NCBI GenBank assembly: GCA_910589415.1 | Contig: OU342637.1 | Location: 31,960,162 to 32,024,161, forward strand | Reading direction: 5' to 3' | Length of the DNA: 64,000 bases | Source of the DNA: Malachius bipustulatus | Taxonomy: Eukaryota; Arthropoda; Insecta; Coleoptera; Melyridae | Shown: positions 41,760 to 55,200 of the stretch, piece after piece | Numbering within the stretch: position 1 is the first letter of the stretch | Layout: each line of letters starts with the position of its first letter | Position numbers and translations under genes: made by a program | Notes under the pieces: generated by a model | Seen by the model: only the letters and a program-made list of their open reading frames with translations | Databases searched by the model: none | What the model was told of the DNA's origin: nothing

Positions 41760-43050
41760 ATAACTGATTTTTTTTGTCCTGGATCTGTAAGAAATAAAAT
41801 TCTAAATTGAGAACTTTTTAATTGGGGACTTTCTTTAGCTACTTGCGAGTTCCTTATATTTTTTTAAATTATTTTATTGCCATTTTTTTTAAACGAATTT
41901 CATTAAACAAAATACTTTTAAGACATTATAATAAACAGAATAAATAATAAAAAAAATCTTATAAAATTGACAATAATAAAAATAATCCTGATGATTTTAC
42001 ATAAGTCAATAGGCACTTATTTGAAAAAGAAAAAAAATTTCTCATAATTAAAAAACAATAAAGGGAATGCTCCCAATAAAAATATTCGTGCTGGAGAAAA
42101 AAATTAAATAAAAAGTGCACCTCCTCGTACGACTTTCCACACATCACCGTCCAAGTCGAGGGTGAGAAAGAGACAGGAGGGTCAATTCTGAGAGTGGTTA
42201 AATTGGATGAAACGTCAGTAATTTAGTGAATTAGGTCCCGGCGAATGGAAGACAACTTAGCCGAAAGAGGTGCCATTTGTATCCATTCAATGAACCATTA
42301 AAATCGTCACGATCGCTTGTGAAATGCGCCACGGGACTTTCATTAATATCTATTGCGACCGAGCGAAATCAAAATTTTATTTTACGCCTCCCCGCTTAGG
42401 TACCTACTCGTACAGCTAAGACCGTCACATTCGAGTCCATCGATTGGAAATAAAACACTGAATAATAGGGGAAACGTTAAATAAGCAATTTATTTGATAC
42501 TTTTATGCGGAGCAATGTAAGTAGTAATAATAATATTATTGTACGATTCTTCATGGATGCGGGAGATATGATATAAGAAGCAGCTGTTGCGTCCTTTTTG
42601 ATACTCATCAACTCGGTTATATTATTGGAAGATAAAATTCAAGAGGTTTCCAGTTTTTAGTGTCTGTGTTAGTGTTAATGATAGTCGTTGAATAATTATT
42701 CACGACTTCTGTTTAACCAATTTCTTCTTGAATTCCTTTTTTTGCAAGTCCAGTAAAACACCAACATTTTTTCTGCTCAAAAATTTATGTTCGAGTCCAA
42801 TCAGCTCTAAAAAAATTTCTCCTCAAAATTGATTTTTTGCAAGTTCGGGCAGGTCTGAAAAATTTGTAACTCAAATTTTTTTTGGCATGTCCGGTCAACT
42901 CGGAAATTTTTTCTTCCCGATTTTTTTTTTCTTTGTTAGCAATTCGGGTTAGACAAGGTTCAGTCACTTCGACCATTTTTTTTAAATGGTTATAAAAAAG
43001 GTGCTCACTTTTTTATGTTTTCAACCCCTACTTTGTAGAATCTCTGCGTA
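41760..43050. other. Gap downstream of gene D
   Basis: A unique, balanced island at 42,115-42,430 (ACATCACCGTCCAAGTCGAG, GAATGGAAGACAACTTAGCC) has no open frame and may be regulatory. From 42,740 to 42,975 there are inverted single units of the CCGGAC minisatellite (TTTGGCATGTCCGGTCAACT). No gene was seen. Confidence 0.4.
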
Positions 43051-43053
43051 CTC

Positions 43054-43121
43054 ATTGATGATTAATAAAACACTAATACAGTAGAATTTTTTTAAACATT
43101 AGTGTTTTATTAATCATCAAT
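43054..43121. repeat. Perfect 24-bp inverted repeat hairpin
   Basis: Arms ATTGATGATTAATAAAACAC... (43,054-43,077) and ...GTGTTTTATTAATCATCAAT (43,098-43,121) are exact reverse complements with a 20-base loop. Confidence 0.9.
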
Positions 43122-43788
43122 CAGTGCTAACTTCTGTCTTTATTGAGTGGTAGTGAAGGTAGCCCTACTCTGAGACATTCTTGACAGGTAAAATTTTTAT
43201 CAATAGTTTTCCTGAAACTAACAGTCTTCACTAAGACTTTTACAGGTTTAGATGGCTTAGAATACCATCATGTAAATCAGTTCCCAGAGTTACAGAACTA
43301 GGATTGCTTAGCTTCAAAACGGGTTCGTTTTCGAACACCCTTTATTTATGAAATACGAGACTTCTGAAAATTTTAGCCTCCAGGATCATCCATGGCACTT
43401 TTCCTAGATACGAATTCAAACTACTTACTGACGTCATTTTTTCACAATTAATTCACCCCCCTCCCCCCCATTCAAATTCAGTACCCTAGATGCCAGATTT
43501 ACAAAATAAAAAATTTCGGTTATGATATCTGATTGCGAGCCTTGATCAAAGGATACTCAAACTCCAAGCCGTTTAAGTAGTTAATATTGATTAGTTTATA
43601 AGAAATGTCACTATAGAGGGTGATAATTTTAACGGCCCATTAGAATTAAGTACTTAGTTACTTGGAGAACCAGGAAAGCTAAAAATCTCAAATTTTGGTG
43701 GGCTGCTGAGCTGACATGCGAGAACATAACCGAAATCCCTTGGGATTTTCGAAATATATCCCCAATCAAAATCAGGAAAATTTTTGGG

Positions 43789-44521
43789 GGTTCCCAAAAT
43801 CTATCTCCCAATATGGGCAACTTTATTATTTTGCCAGATACGGAGTCGGTTTAATTAGCAAAGTTGGGCACAGTTTGATGCTTATTAAGAATCGGGAACT
43901 AATTTTTTGAAAAATTCAGCCCTTACTGAAATATCTTGGAAAAATAGAGAATTTTTCATTTTTCCATGTCTTTTTTATTGTTGATTTTATTTATTGATTT
44001 TTTTTTCATTTAAGTACCTACATAAGTCGTCAAAAGTCATCCATTTGACATTTCAAAAATTTTCAAAGCCAACTAGATCCCAGAATTTTCATAGTCAATT
44101 TGTGTTTTTCTTATGGCCGCCATATTGGTTTTTCATGTCATTTTTCTTTAAAAAAAATCATAGAAATCAAAAATTATTAACATTAAAAAAAAATTAAAAA
44201 AAAAATTGAAAAGAAATTTTTTTCGAAAAAAATTTTTGAAATTTTTTTTAAATGTTATAATTTTTGGCTTACATTATTTTTTTATTATTATTTTACAAAA
44301 ATTATGAGTCAATTTTCAATAATAAAAAAGATAGGGTTAAAATAAGAAATTTAAAATTATTAATTTTGTTCAGGATATTTCAGTAATGGCTAAATTTTTC
44401 AAAAAATCTAGTTTCCGATTCCTAATAAGCATAAAATTGTGTCCAGCTTTGACCTTTTAACCGACTCTGTACCTGGCAAAATAAGAAAGTTGCCCATATT
44501 GGAAGATTGTTTTGGGAACCT
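43789..44521. mobile_element. Foldback element, ~730-bp palindrome
   Basis: The left arm (GGTTCCCAAAATCTATCTCC, ATGGGCAACTTTATTATTTT, AATTAGCAAAGTTGGGCACA, CTTATTAAGAATCGGGAAC) is repeated inverted at 44,370-44,521. The centre lies near 44,150 in an A/T-only stretch. No coding capacity. Confidence 0.75.
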
Positions 44522-44528
44522 TGTACGT

Positions 44529-45048
44529 TATACAGGGTGTTTTTTTTAGTAGTCTATTAAAAGCAAGTATAAGGAGACCCAGAAAAGATAGAGATCTTCA
44601 ATTTTGGTAACGGTCGTTACGGTCCAGGATCTATCGAGTGAAAATATTCACAAAATGGCTACCCTTCCGGCTTTATCAGAAATCGACACTAACTTCCTTT
44701 GAAATGTTTATGAGGGTAAAAAATCATATTTCCTCAACCTGTATAAACACTTCAACTATAAAATAGAATAGATATCTCAGAAAAAAACTAAATAGGGACA
44801 TCTAAGCCGTTTCCCTCCATCTTGAGCCGTTTTCGTTGTATACTACCTTGAATTTTGTAAAATTGAGATTTTCATTTGTTTATAACTCACAAACTATTTC
44901 CCTCAAACTTCAACCGTATAAACCATCCCTATTAATTTTTTGGTTATTTGAAAATGCAACAATATACAGGGTGTTCTAATTAAAAAAAAAACTTGAAATG
45001 CACTTGTTACCATCTAAATTGAAGATCTCTATCTTTTCTGGTTTTTCA
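44529..45048. mobile_element. Foldback element with TATACAGGGTG end
   Basis: It starts TATACAGGGTGTTTTTTTTA. AGAAAAGATAGAGATCTTCA (44,581-44,600) is inverted at 45,017-45,039. A further internal TACAGGGTGTTCT sits at 44,964, so two elements may be nested. Confidence 0.6.
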
Positions 45049-46609
45049 TATACAGGGTGATTCATGACTAATGCGACGGTAGAAGACATCGAGGCAAGTA
45101 TACATCTATGACAATTTTTTTTGCCAACAGGTACGAATTAAAATACAGGGTGTTTTGTTTGAGCTTAAATTTTAAACGCCGATATCTTTACAATAACGAT
45201 TTGATGAAAGCAAACAAAATTAACGGAAACCCTCTCCTACTGAGACACTTCCAAGATGAATCGGCAAATTGAAAACCCAGGACTTGAAAAAACCACAAAT
45301 TGAAAAATGCTTTGAAATGAGTTTCTTGAATCGAACGGCACACTTCGACCGGTTTCATAAAATATAATCAAAATAAGAATTTTCTACTGCCTAAACTGAA
45401 ATTTTCCAGTTTTCCGCATAAATTGTTTCTATTGTTCCTCAAAATTAATTGGCAATCATTTCAAAAGCTGTCGTACTTCGAATTTATGGGATAGCCTTTT
45501 GCCAAAATGTTTAATTTGGTAACCAGGGCCGTACTTGAAGAAAAATTGTTCACACTTTTTAAAAAAAAAAGCACATTTTCAGAACGGCTTTCGGAAAAAA
45601 CGGCATCGGATTCGGAAAGCACAAGAAAAATCCTTTTTAAATCGATCGGTATACTTCGATCAGGACGTTTTCGTCATAAAGAGATCGAAAAATGAACGTT
45701 TCTTAAAAAAAGCTCAACTTTTCTTCCAAGTACGACCCTGGTTCCTAGAATTAAAAGTCTGGAAATAGGCTATTGCGTAAATTTGCAGTACATCAGCTTT
45801 CAAAATAATTTCAAATGAATTTTGAGGAACTTTGGCAACGATTTTACGGCAAAATTGGAGTTTAGGTATAATAGTTTGATTAGGTACACAAATTCCTACT
45901 TTGATCTCTTTTTGTGAACCTGTTTGAAGTGTGTTGTTCGATTTAAGAAGCTCATTTCATAGCATTTTTCCTGTACTTTCCGAATCCGATGCTTTTTTTC
46001 CGAAATGTGCTTTTTTGTAAAAAAATGCGAACAATTTTTCTTCAAGTACGGCCCTGGTTACTAAATTTAAAATTCTGGCCCATTCTGGCCCATTCTGGTC
46101 CATTCTGGCCCATTCTGGTCCATTCTGGCCCCTATTCATAGTACGACAGCTCTTGAAATGATTGCCAATTAATTTTGAGTTGAGTAGAAACAATTTATGC
46201 GGAAAAATTGAAAATTGAGTTTGGACAGGTGAAAGTTCTTATTTTGATATTATTTTGTGAAACTGGTCGAAGCATGCTGTTCGATTTAAGAAATCCATTT
46301 CATACCGTTTTCCCTGTACTTTCCAAATCTGATGCCGTTTTTTCCGAAAATCGATCGTAAAAACCTTTTTTCTGTAAAAAATGAGCAAACTATTTCTTTT
46401 CGAGTACGGTCATGGCTTTTCAATCTTGGAAGTGCAAATCTCGGTAGGGGAGTTACTGTAAAGATGCCATTTAAAATAATTTAAGCCCAAACATAGAAGA
46501 CACCCTTATCTTCTTCGTACCTTTTGGCAATTTTTTTTTTCATAAGACTTGCCTCGATGTGCTCTACATTTAATAACCGCGTCGCATTAGGCATGAATCA
46601 CCCTGTATA
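45049..46609. mobile_element. Foldback element, 1.56-kb palindrome
   Basis: It starts TATACAGGGTGATTCATGAC and ends with the reverse complement (...GCATGAATCACCCTGTATA). Long inward matches include CGAGGCAAGT, AAACTGGTCGAAG/CTTCGACCGGTTT, AATTAATTGGCAATCATTTC, AACCAGGGCCGTACTTGAAG, and GCATCGGATTCGGAAAG with inverted partners. The centre is near 45,840. Short frames in both arms are shadows. No transposase, so it is non-autonomous. Confidence 0.85.
46073..46133. repeat. 11-bp minisatellite inside the large palindrome
   Basis: CCCATTCTGG(C/T) is repeated about six times without interruption. It is present only in the right arm; the left arm has a single AGAATTAAAAGTCTGG at the matching place, so it expanded after the arms formed. 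Confidence 0.9.
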
Positions 46610-48399
46610 GAGGAAAAATATTTTCTTCTTTCACTTTTTTCTTATTAAATTTCTAACGCAGGTATTCTCTCATAATAACAGAGACAAGCCCATCCAGGAA
46701 TGACATAAACATAGCTCGAGGTAATTGATACCTACCTATCTGAAATTCGCACTATAATAGGTAGGTAGGTTTAATGCTACCGATATAAACTGGACTAGTC
46801 TGATGAATTAATCAACAGAGAAAAGTGAAAAGTATCTCTTATTACGTTATTACCATACCATAAGATACGATTATATACAATAATTAAATAATAATAAATC
46901 AACAGGAGATAAGATGGGTAGGTCTATACGCTAGGCAGTTCTAGTTCTGGTTCTGGTACTTCTGGTTCCATAGAGTTTGCGAGATCCTGACTGAAGATAC
47001 CAGTTTGTTACAGTTATTATAACATTACATAGTTAGTTGCATCTGTCAGTTGATAAATGTTTCATTTATTATACCTACTTAATAAGAAAGTTTCTATTTA
47101 ACAGGCTGAAAATTTATAATGTACGAGCAGGTATAGTCATCAGGATTAATTACATCAGAAAGATTTGCTCCTACCTTACCTACTTAGATGAGATGCAATA
47201 AAAATTCTGAAAGTATCCACGTGAGAGTACCTACTGTAATATGTATCAAACTATCGAGAGAGAAAAAAATGTTATGTCATCACGACGATGATCGACAATA
47301 ATTTTCTCTAAAATAATTACCGCTCTTAATTACCTACCTACCTTTATATATTTCAAGATACAAGAAATTTTGATGTTCTTGATTGTTTCTTTATAATACT
47401 ATATGGTCGGATTGGTAGGTAGGTATAATAAAAATGATTGTTACATTTATAAAAAGTTGAGCGAGGTTGAATATGTGTTTAAATATTCAGGAATGTTTCG
47501 TTAAAAAATGTGACTAAATTTCAACTTTCTACTTACAAGAGTTGCTGAAGATCAGAAGATCTTGTTTAATTTGTATAAATGAAAATATCCGTCTTGATCA
47601 TAACATACCTAATTAATAAGCCGATGTAAATTTAATTCAATTATAATAAGAGGATTTAATAAAAGACACGGTATACGAATACGAGTATGCGACATAAAAT
47701 TTAAATAAAGTAGAAATTAAGGAGTCTTTTTCCTCTCGATAATTTTCTCGTCTCAATTTTTTTTTCTTTGCAAGTCCAAGTTAGACGAAGTCCTGTTAGT
47801 TAGTTCTGAAAAAAAGATTTAAGAGGCCAGAATTTCGTTCAAAAGCCACGTCCAAACTGAAAAAAATCAAATTCAAAGGGGGACCCTTAGATCATTTTTT
47901 TTAAGCTAGCTGATGCTTTTTTTTCTGGCAGTATTTGGAAATATATGAGGTGTAAGGGGTCGCAAAAGTCCGCAAGTGTCCCTAATCAAGCCCAAAACAG
48001 AGTCAAAAATCGAAAATTTAAAAAAGTCATATCCCCGAAACGGTGGCTCCTATAATTGAAAAATGGACTATCTTTTCAGACTAACCGTGACTTGATCCAC
48101 ACGAATTATTTTTTTCAAGTTTTTAGTACGTAAAACTTGAGTTTACGATATCAGATGAGATGAAGATATGGTGTAAGTACTTAATACATACATGGAGAAA
48201 AACTCCTATCTATAAAACAAAGAAAATATTTATGGCTATAAAGAAATAATTGGAGTAGAAAAACTGGAAGAAAAATTGCAAGATTAGCTCTAGAATGATA
48301 TAAGTCTATCATAGAAAAAATTATCCAGGTTACCATAAAATAGAACATAGTAGAACAACAAAGAACCTTTATAATTCTGTCTGGCTATTTTTGGCAAAT
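46610..48399. other. AT-rich gap
   Basis: Short TAGGTAGGT and CCTACCTACC microsatellites and single units of other repeats occur (GCAAGTCCAAGTTAGACGAA near 47,780). No gene was recognised. Confidence 0.45.
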
Positions 48400-50810
48400 G
48401 GAACAAAGACCGAAGGAAGACATGTTGAGGAACGCTGCTTTGGTAGAAACTGGTCGCAAGATGAGCTGTAGAATGTCTGCCATGCCGTTGTTTTGTAAAA
48501 AAGCATTAATAGCAGTAAAATGAGCTACAGATTGGTAAAGAATTTTTGTAAGTCCGTTTTGTAGTTTCCTCTGGAAAAAAATTAGTGAGGTAGCCGTTAA
48601 ATGAGCTGCAGAATGACAAGAAATCAGTATTCATCGTAGCAAATTTCTTATGCAATGCAACCAATGGGCGACACATGCGGGAGCAAGCTGGTCCAAAGTA
48701 GCTTGAGGAAGTCTGATTTGGAAGAAAATGATTGATGTGTCAACAGGATGAGCTGTAGAATGAAAAAAAATCTATTTAAGTCTATGCTGCCGTTTTGGAA
48801 AAAACATTAATGGCAATAAAATTGGAAGCAATTTTTGTGGTCTCCGCTGCAAAAAAAATAGTGGGGTAGCCGCCAAATGAGCTGCAGAATGACAAAGAAT
48901 CGGTTCATCGTAGCAAAGGTCTGAGGCAATCAATGGACGATAGCTGAGAAACAAGGCTTAAATATTTGGCACATGCGGAAGCAAAAACTGGCCCAAAGTA
49001 GCTTGACGAAGCATGATTTGGATGAAAATTATTGATATGGCCGCAGAACGAGCTCTAGAATGAAAGAGAATCTGTTTGTTTGAGAAAAAGTCTGCCGTGC
49101 CTTTGCTTTGGAAGAAAATATGTCCAATGACCGTAACATATGTTTCCTCTGGAAGAAAATAAGTGAGGTGTGTGCGCATAATTAGCTGTACGTGGAACCA
49201 AGAGACAACGGATGAGAAAGTAGGCCTGAATATTGACGTGGAAGCAAAAGCTGTAAAAATAACAAAGCTCTCAAAATAAACTGTAGAACGACAAAGAATC
49301 CATTAAAGTCTGCCGTTGTTGCATGTTTTGGAAGAAAGTGAGTGCAATGACAGCAAAATGAGCTCTAAAATTACAAAAATCCATGCAAGTTCTTTTTGTG
49401 GTCTCCTTTAAAAGAAAATTAGTGATCTGGATGCAAAATGATCTGTAGAATTACAAAGAATCTGTTTAAGTCTGTCGTTGTTTCTTGTTGCCTATTCTGG
49501 CAGAAAGAGAGTGGAGAGTGCAGTAGCAGCCCAACGAACTCTAGAATTACAAAGAATCTATGCACGTCTGTTTTGTAGTCTCTTCTGGAATAAAATTAGT
49601 GAGGTGGCCGCAAAATGGGTTGCAGAACGACAAAGATACTGTTCAAGTCTGCCGTTGTTGCCTTTTTGACTATTTTCTTGCAGAGAGTGAGTGCAATGGC
49701 CGCAAAATGAACTCCAAAATGACAAAAAATCTTTGCAAGTCCGTTTTGTGGTCTCCTCTGGAAGAAAATTAGGGAGGTGGCCGCAAAATCCGCTGTAGAA
49801 CGACAAAGAGACTGTCTAAGTCTGCCGTTGTTGTCTTTTTGACTGTTTTCTTGCAGAGAGTGAGTGCAATGGCCGCAAAATGAACTCCAAAATGGCAAAA
49901 AATCTATGCAAGTCCGTTTTGTGGTCTCTTCTAGAAGAAAATTAGGGAGGTGGCCGCAAAATGGGCTGCAGAACGACAAAGAGACTGTTCAAGTCTGCCG
50001 TTGTTGTCTTTTTGACTGTTTTCTTGCAGAGAGTGAGTGCAATGACCGCAAAATGAACTCCAAAATGGCAAAAAATCTATGCAAGTCCGTTTTGTGGTCT
50101 CCTCTGGAAGAAAATTAGGGAGGTGGCCGCAAAATCCGCTGTAGAACGACAAATAAGAGACCGTTTAAGTCTGCCATTGTTGTCTTTTTGACTGTTTTCT
50201 TGCAGAGAGTGAGTGCAATGGCCGCAAAATGAACTCTAAAATGACAAAAAATCTTTGCAAGTCCGTTTTGTGGTCTCCTCTGGAAGAAAATTAGGGAGGT
50301 GGCCGCAAAATGAGCTGCAGAACGACAAAGAGACTGTTCAAGTCTGCCGTTGTTGTCTTTTTCACTGTTTTCTTGCAGAGAGTGAGTGCAATGACCGCAA
50401 AATGAACTCCAAAATGGCAAAAAATCTATGCAAGTCCGTTTTGTGGTCTCCTCTGGAAGAAAATTAGGGAGATGGCCGAAAAATCCGCTGTGAACGACAA
50501 AGAGACTGTCTGAGTCTGCCGTTGTTGTCTTTTTGACTGTTTTCTTGCAGAAAGTGAGTGCAATGGCCGCAAAATGAATTCCAAAATGACAAAAAATCTA
50601 TGCAAGTCCGTTTTGTGGCCTCCTCTGGACGAAAATTAAGGAGGTGGCCGCAAAATCCGCTGTAGAACGACAAAGAGACTGTCTAAGTCTGCCGTTGTTG
50701 TCTTTTTGACTTTTTTGTTGCAAAGACATCCAAGTTAGTTTTATAGTGTCGTCTGGAAGGAAATAAATCAGGTGGCCGCAAAATGAGCTGCAGAATGACA
50801 AAGGACCTGA
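48400..50810. repeat. 173-bp satellite array (dimer of ~87-bp monomers)
   Basis: GTCCGTTTTGTGG recurs at 49,739, 49,913, 50,085, 50,260, 50,434 and 50,606, a period of 172-175 bp. Copies from about 49,530 to 50,710 are highly similar; copies from 48,400 to 49,530 are diverged. Each unit contains two related halves, one with GGCCGCAAAATGAGCTGCAG and one with GGCCGCAAAATGAACTCCAA, so the satellite is dimeric. Because 173 is not a multiple of three, overlapping minus frames in all phases (FCGHLPNFLPEETTKR and similar) are artefacts. Confidence 0.9.
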
Positions 50811-52150
50811 ATTTTCTCGAATAAAAGTAATTTGAGCGAAAAACAGATGATGACGTAGGTTGAAATATTTTTGGCATAGGTATCGAAGCATGAACGGAGG
50901 AGTATGTTGAGGAAGTCTGCGTTGGGAGCAAATGTTTCAGGCATCACAAGATGAGCTGTAGATGTAGAATAACAAAGAAAGGTCATGTGGAACCAATGGA
51001 AAATACACTCAGTAACTAAGCCTCAATGTTTTCGGGAGTATAGCAGCAAAATCTAAAGGAAGTATTCGGTAAATTGAAAATGACATAGCAAGGAAAACGT
51101 ACCTAATTTCCAAGTTAAAATGAAGCCAGGACGTGGCTAATTATAAGATTCATGCGCAGAAATATAAAAGTTGAGGTTGTTTTTGATATTCTGACTTCTG
51201 AGGCAATAAAAATCGATGAGACAGAAAATTAGTTTATACGAAGTGGTCTGGATGGAATCAATTTGACCAATGACCAAATTTAAAATGATTGCTTCAAGTA
51301 TCTGGAACGAAAGAGTGAGAAGTATCAATTGAGAGAGCAAGAAAAAGTCGCCTTTAAAGAGCCTTGAACAGGAAAAGGTAGAGCAGGAAGAATTTTTGAA
51401 CGCCTTAAAAACGAACAATCGCGTAGAGAGGTGAAACTTCCAAAATAGAGTCTGTCTCTGGAATCAAAAATGAAGGTTCGGAATGATTATCTCGACCGTG
51501 AACCGAAACTTATTTTGTCGCATCAATTAGAACCCGTCCGTGAAGAAGTTCCATTAAAAATAATAATTACTCGAGAGTTCGATGGTTCGCTATGCATTAT
51601 GCATAAATACATACATACAATGAGTTCATTTATTACTTGTATTGATTCTAGATGATCGATCATCATTAATTTTGTTTCCTACCTTGGAAGGCCATTAACG
51701 TCAAGATTTATTTAGGTTGGCCACATTTTTTTTGCTACATTCAAGTAATAGGTATCAATATCAATAGACGAAACCGTCCGTTACATAGACATAGACAATT
51801 AAAAACCGTGCGAGGTGAGGAAAAAAACTTTAATAATGAAATTTCACCGAAATAAACACAGAAAAGTGCGCCATTACCGACCTCGCTCCCAGCGGTAATA
51901 TCGGCCATAAACAAAGCGAAACGGCACCATTTACCTGTCCGATCGATCCAAAGTAATCGGATTAGAACGTGCGTTTTGTGATTTATCGCGGTGACAAACG
52001 ATCGCGGCCGGTCGCTCGATTGCAGCGAACGTTTTCTGTAACGGGCCGTTTCGGAATCGGAAGCGGAGGGCATTTCCCTCGCCTCTGATGGTGGATCCTC
52101 CCGTGAAAGTAAAACTCGTCACCTGTGGGCCTGCCCGGGCCCGCCCGAGC
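50811..52150. other. Gap leading to the gene E promoter
   Basis: 50.8-51.85 kb holds no credible gene. From about 51,850 to 52,150 the sequence is GC- and CpG-rich (GATCGCGGCCGGTCGCTCGA), unlike most of the window, and is a probable promoter-proximal island. Minus frames in the island have no family resemblance and are not called. Confidence 0.5.
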
Positions 52151-52155
52151 CCCCG

Positions 52156-52196
52156 TATATAAAGCTCGCGCGTCCGCGTGCCCCGGCATCATTTCT
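52156..52196 (+). promoter_or_regulatory. Core promoter of gene E
   Basis: TATATAAA at 52,156-52,163 in a GC-rich island, followed by the initiator ATCATTTC with its A at 52,191. The ATG of the coding micro-exon is at 52,234. Confidence 0.7.
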
Positions 52197-52233
52197 CTTT
52201 CACCTTTCTTTTCTCTTCCGCACGCATGAAGTC

Positions 52234-55200
52234 ATGGCCGTACACGTGGTAAGACGATTTGTTTTGGTTCGGTGTGGTTTTTTATTAATCGGATATTGAG
52301 TGGATCTGTAGTTACTGCGATAACGCGATTATTGTGAAGTGTGTTTTGGTGCTTGAAAATTAGTTGTAATAATAATAATTGTTCATTGTTTGACTAGGCA
52401 GAAAAGTTGACTGCTAAGTTAAACACGTCATTTTATTCACTTTTTATTATTTCATGTTTTTTAATTCAGAATTCTAAAAATCACTTTTGCTGCCTAGGCA
52501 GCAAAAGTATCATTTTGCTGCCTATGATCCGGCACCAAGTTTTGTACATATTTTTATAACCCAGCTACTCTTGTGATAATCTTTTTAATTTTTCCATTAT
52601 AATAGTCAGAGACTAATGGTAACATTTTTATATCTCTTTCTTCATTATAAATATTATACAGTGTGTCCAAAATGTCTAGAAATGTTTAAGTATTATCTTG
52701 AGAAATACTCATTGGATAAAAAAACTTGTCAATAGTTATCTATAAAGATGACAAACGGTTACTAAATCTTAACATAGCCCTGGGGTGAGATAGGGGGCAA
52801 CTTTAAAATCTATAATCAGATGGCGCTGTAATCGCAATTTTTTTTCCTTATTTTTATTACTTATTCGGGGATTTTTTTCCAAAAACATCTTTTCTGTCAA
52901 AAAGAAGAAAAACTTTTATGCTCATGGTGTTGGGGGTGGGTTCGAAGTTAACAATGGCTGTTTTTAAGTCAAGAAAATTGTATTTTATTATTTTTCGTTC
53001 TTCTGTAGAATTTCTTAGAAATTTTGGGAAAAAAAGTTACAGCGCCATCTGTCAGGGTCAGGAATCGAAAAAACCTTCCACATAAACCTGACAGTACTTT
53101 TTGTACTTTTTGGCCTAAAACTCGATTCTGCAAGAAAAAAATGCCTGTTTCCTTTTTTGGATCCAATCCAATGAAAAATTTCACCGTGTCTTTCAAAGTT
53201 TTTCGAAACCATTTTTTATATAATTTTATATGAAGGATTAGGTAGTGATCTCGGGTTGGTAGGGTATTATTAGAATTCGATTCCCATCCAGGTTGCATAC
53301 ACTTTTTTTTAATGTTCATTTTTTTATAAGAAAATTTAAAAAAGCACGATATGAAAATCCATCTCGTTCCATCAGTGGCGTCGCCCAAATTACTCGATTG
53401 AGAGTTTTTAATTAATTATCTCTTTTATAAGCTTTATCTAATTAAATTGATCATCCCCTGAGAAATCTGATCCCTTATTGAAGTGTTTAATTTAATATAT
53501 CTTTCTCTTTTATTCCTTCCTTCCTTCGTTAATGTTTGCTTCATTAATCGTGAATAATTTATTCTGTTTTTATTTATTATGGTCATTTATGGTAGTTTTT
53601 TTACTTTTTATCGCCTCTTTATTGACTTTTCAAACTACAAAACAAGAAAATTGAAGGATTTAGATGTGAAACGAATCCGTTCGAATAGGCTTCGACCCTT
53701 ACTAGGGATAAGTCCTAATAATGCTATTTCAGGTAACAAAGGGCGTAACTCTTAGGCACCGGTTTTTCCCCTAATAACGGCAGTATGTTTCCGCTTTCAG
53801 ATATCTAATGATCTCCCTTTCCGGGTCACAATCATAAAAAAAAACAGATTTCTCTGGGAGTATTATAAGTGGAGATGGAGAAAAAATAGCCAAAGTCTGG
53901 GGTGCTTATTTTTATTCAAAAAGTGACTTGAGAACGGTTTTTAATTATTCTTTTAGAAGTTCGGCGAGAGGCCGGGTTTGCAGTCGATAGTAGAGTGGAA
54001 AACTTTGTTGAAATCTAACGATCTTACGCTAATATTGCCATCACACCTCCTCTAGATGAAAACTTATTCAAAAGGAAAGTTTTACGAAGTTTGGTAATAT
54101 AAAATAAAGTGTTTATAAATTTGTATATAATTTTAGGGTGGGCTTTTATTACCTACAACCACGAAAAGAATTGTAACTAGAAAAAATGTCAACTCAATTT
54201 GCAACGCTTGTTATGTACTATTCTTTTTCTACAGCTACAATCAAAATTTCTTGAAAAGCAGCTAAAATGTCTATAATTTGTATTCAATTTTCTTTTACTG
54301 AGTTAATGCAAACTTTATCTGAACTGACCTGGATTTTGACGTACCTTAATTTCTTTTTAAAACAAATTTTCAAATGACTTTTAGCTCGCATTATTTTTTC
54401 AAATTTTTTTTCACCAAACTAGGCCTAATCCGAATTCTTGTTCCAATGTTAAGCAAAAATTTTCAAAAAAATAATTAAAAATTGCAACGCTTGTTACGTA
54501 CTATGCTTTTTCTACAACTACAATCGAAGTTTTTAAAATGCAACTAAAATTTCTTTAATTTGTGATCAATTTTTCATTTCTTTCATTGAATTATGGAAAC
54601 CTGACTGGATTTTTACGTGCCATATTTTTTTATTTATTTTTTTTTTTTGTCAAATGAATTTATTTATGAAGTATGTAATTAGTGGGGAAATTTTGGGATT
54701 TTTAGGGATTTATCAATATTCTTTTTTTTTTCATTTATATAAAACAGTATTCCTTGTTTATTTTCCTTAATAGTTCAAATAAGCAAAAAATCGTATCGTA
54801 ATCACCACTGCGATAAAGAATTCATAGCTCGCGTTATTTTTTCAAATTATTTTCCATCAAAATATTCCTAAATTCGAATTTTTGTCCTAATTTTGAGCCA
54901 AAATTGTCAAAAAATCAATTTAAAATTGCAACGCTTTTTACGCACTATACTTTTTTTACGGCTATAATCAAAGTTTTCTCGTAATCTCTCAAAAATCAAT
55001 TTTGCATTTCTTCAAATATTAAAAGTTACACACACCTGATTTGAGCTAACCGGAAATTTTTACAATTTTTCGTAATATTTTTTACAAAAAAACAATGCCA
55101 AATAATTTATTTATGAAGTAATTATTCTGTTTTTGAAAGAATGTTTGCCTTGAAGTGATAAACTCAACTAACTCGCTTCCTGTTTTGTATTTTTTTTTTC

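Noticed and set aside
49558..50891. Series of minus-strand frames with FCGHLPNFLPEETTKR and SLQENSQKDNNGR
   Set aside because: Products of the 173-bp satellite; successive copies are in different phases because the unit is not a multiple of three, and none has a gene context.
51741..52192. Minus frames in the CpG-rich island before gene E
   Set aside because: Openness follows from high GC; no family resemblance, and the island is explained by the promoter.
52226..52250. First ATG of exon 1 as the gene E start
   Set aside because: It is out of frame with exon 2, meets a stop at the junction, and gives no signal peptide; the second ATG does.
52969..53388. 139-codon minus frame in gene E intron 1
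   Set aside because: Spans a transposon-like segment with AGATGGCGCTG ends and A/T runs; no domain recognised.
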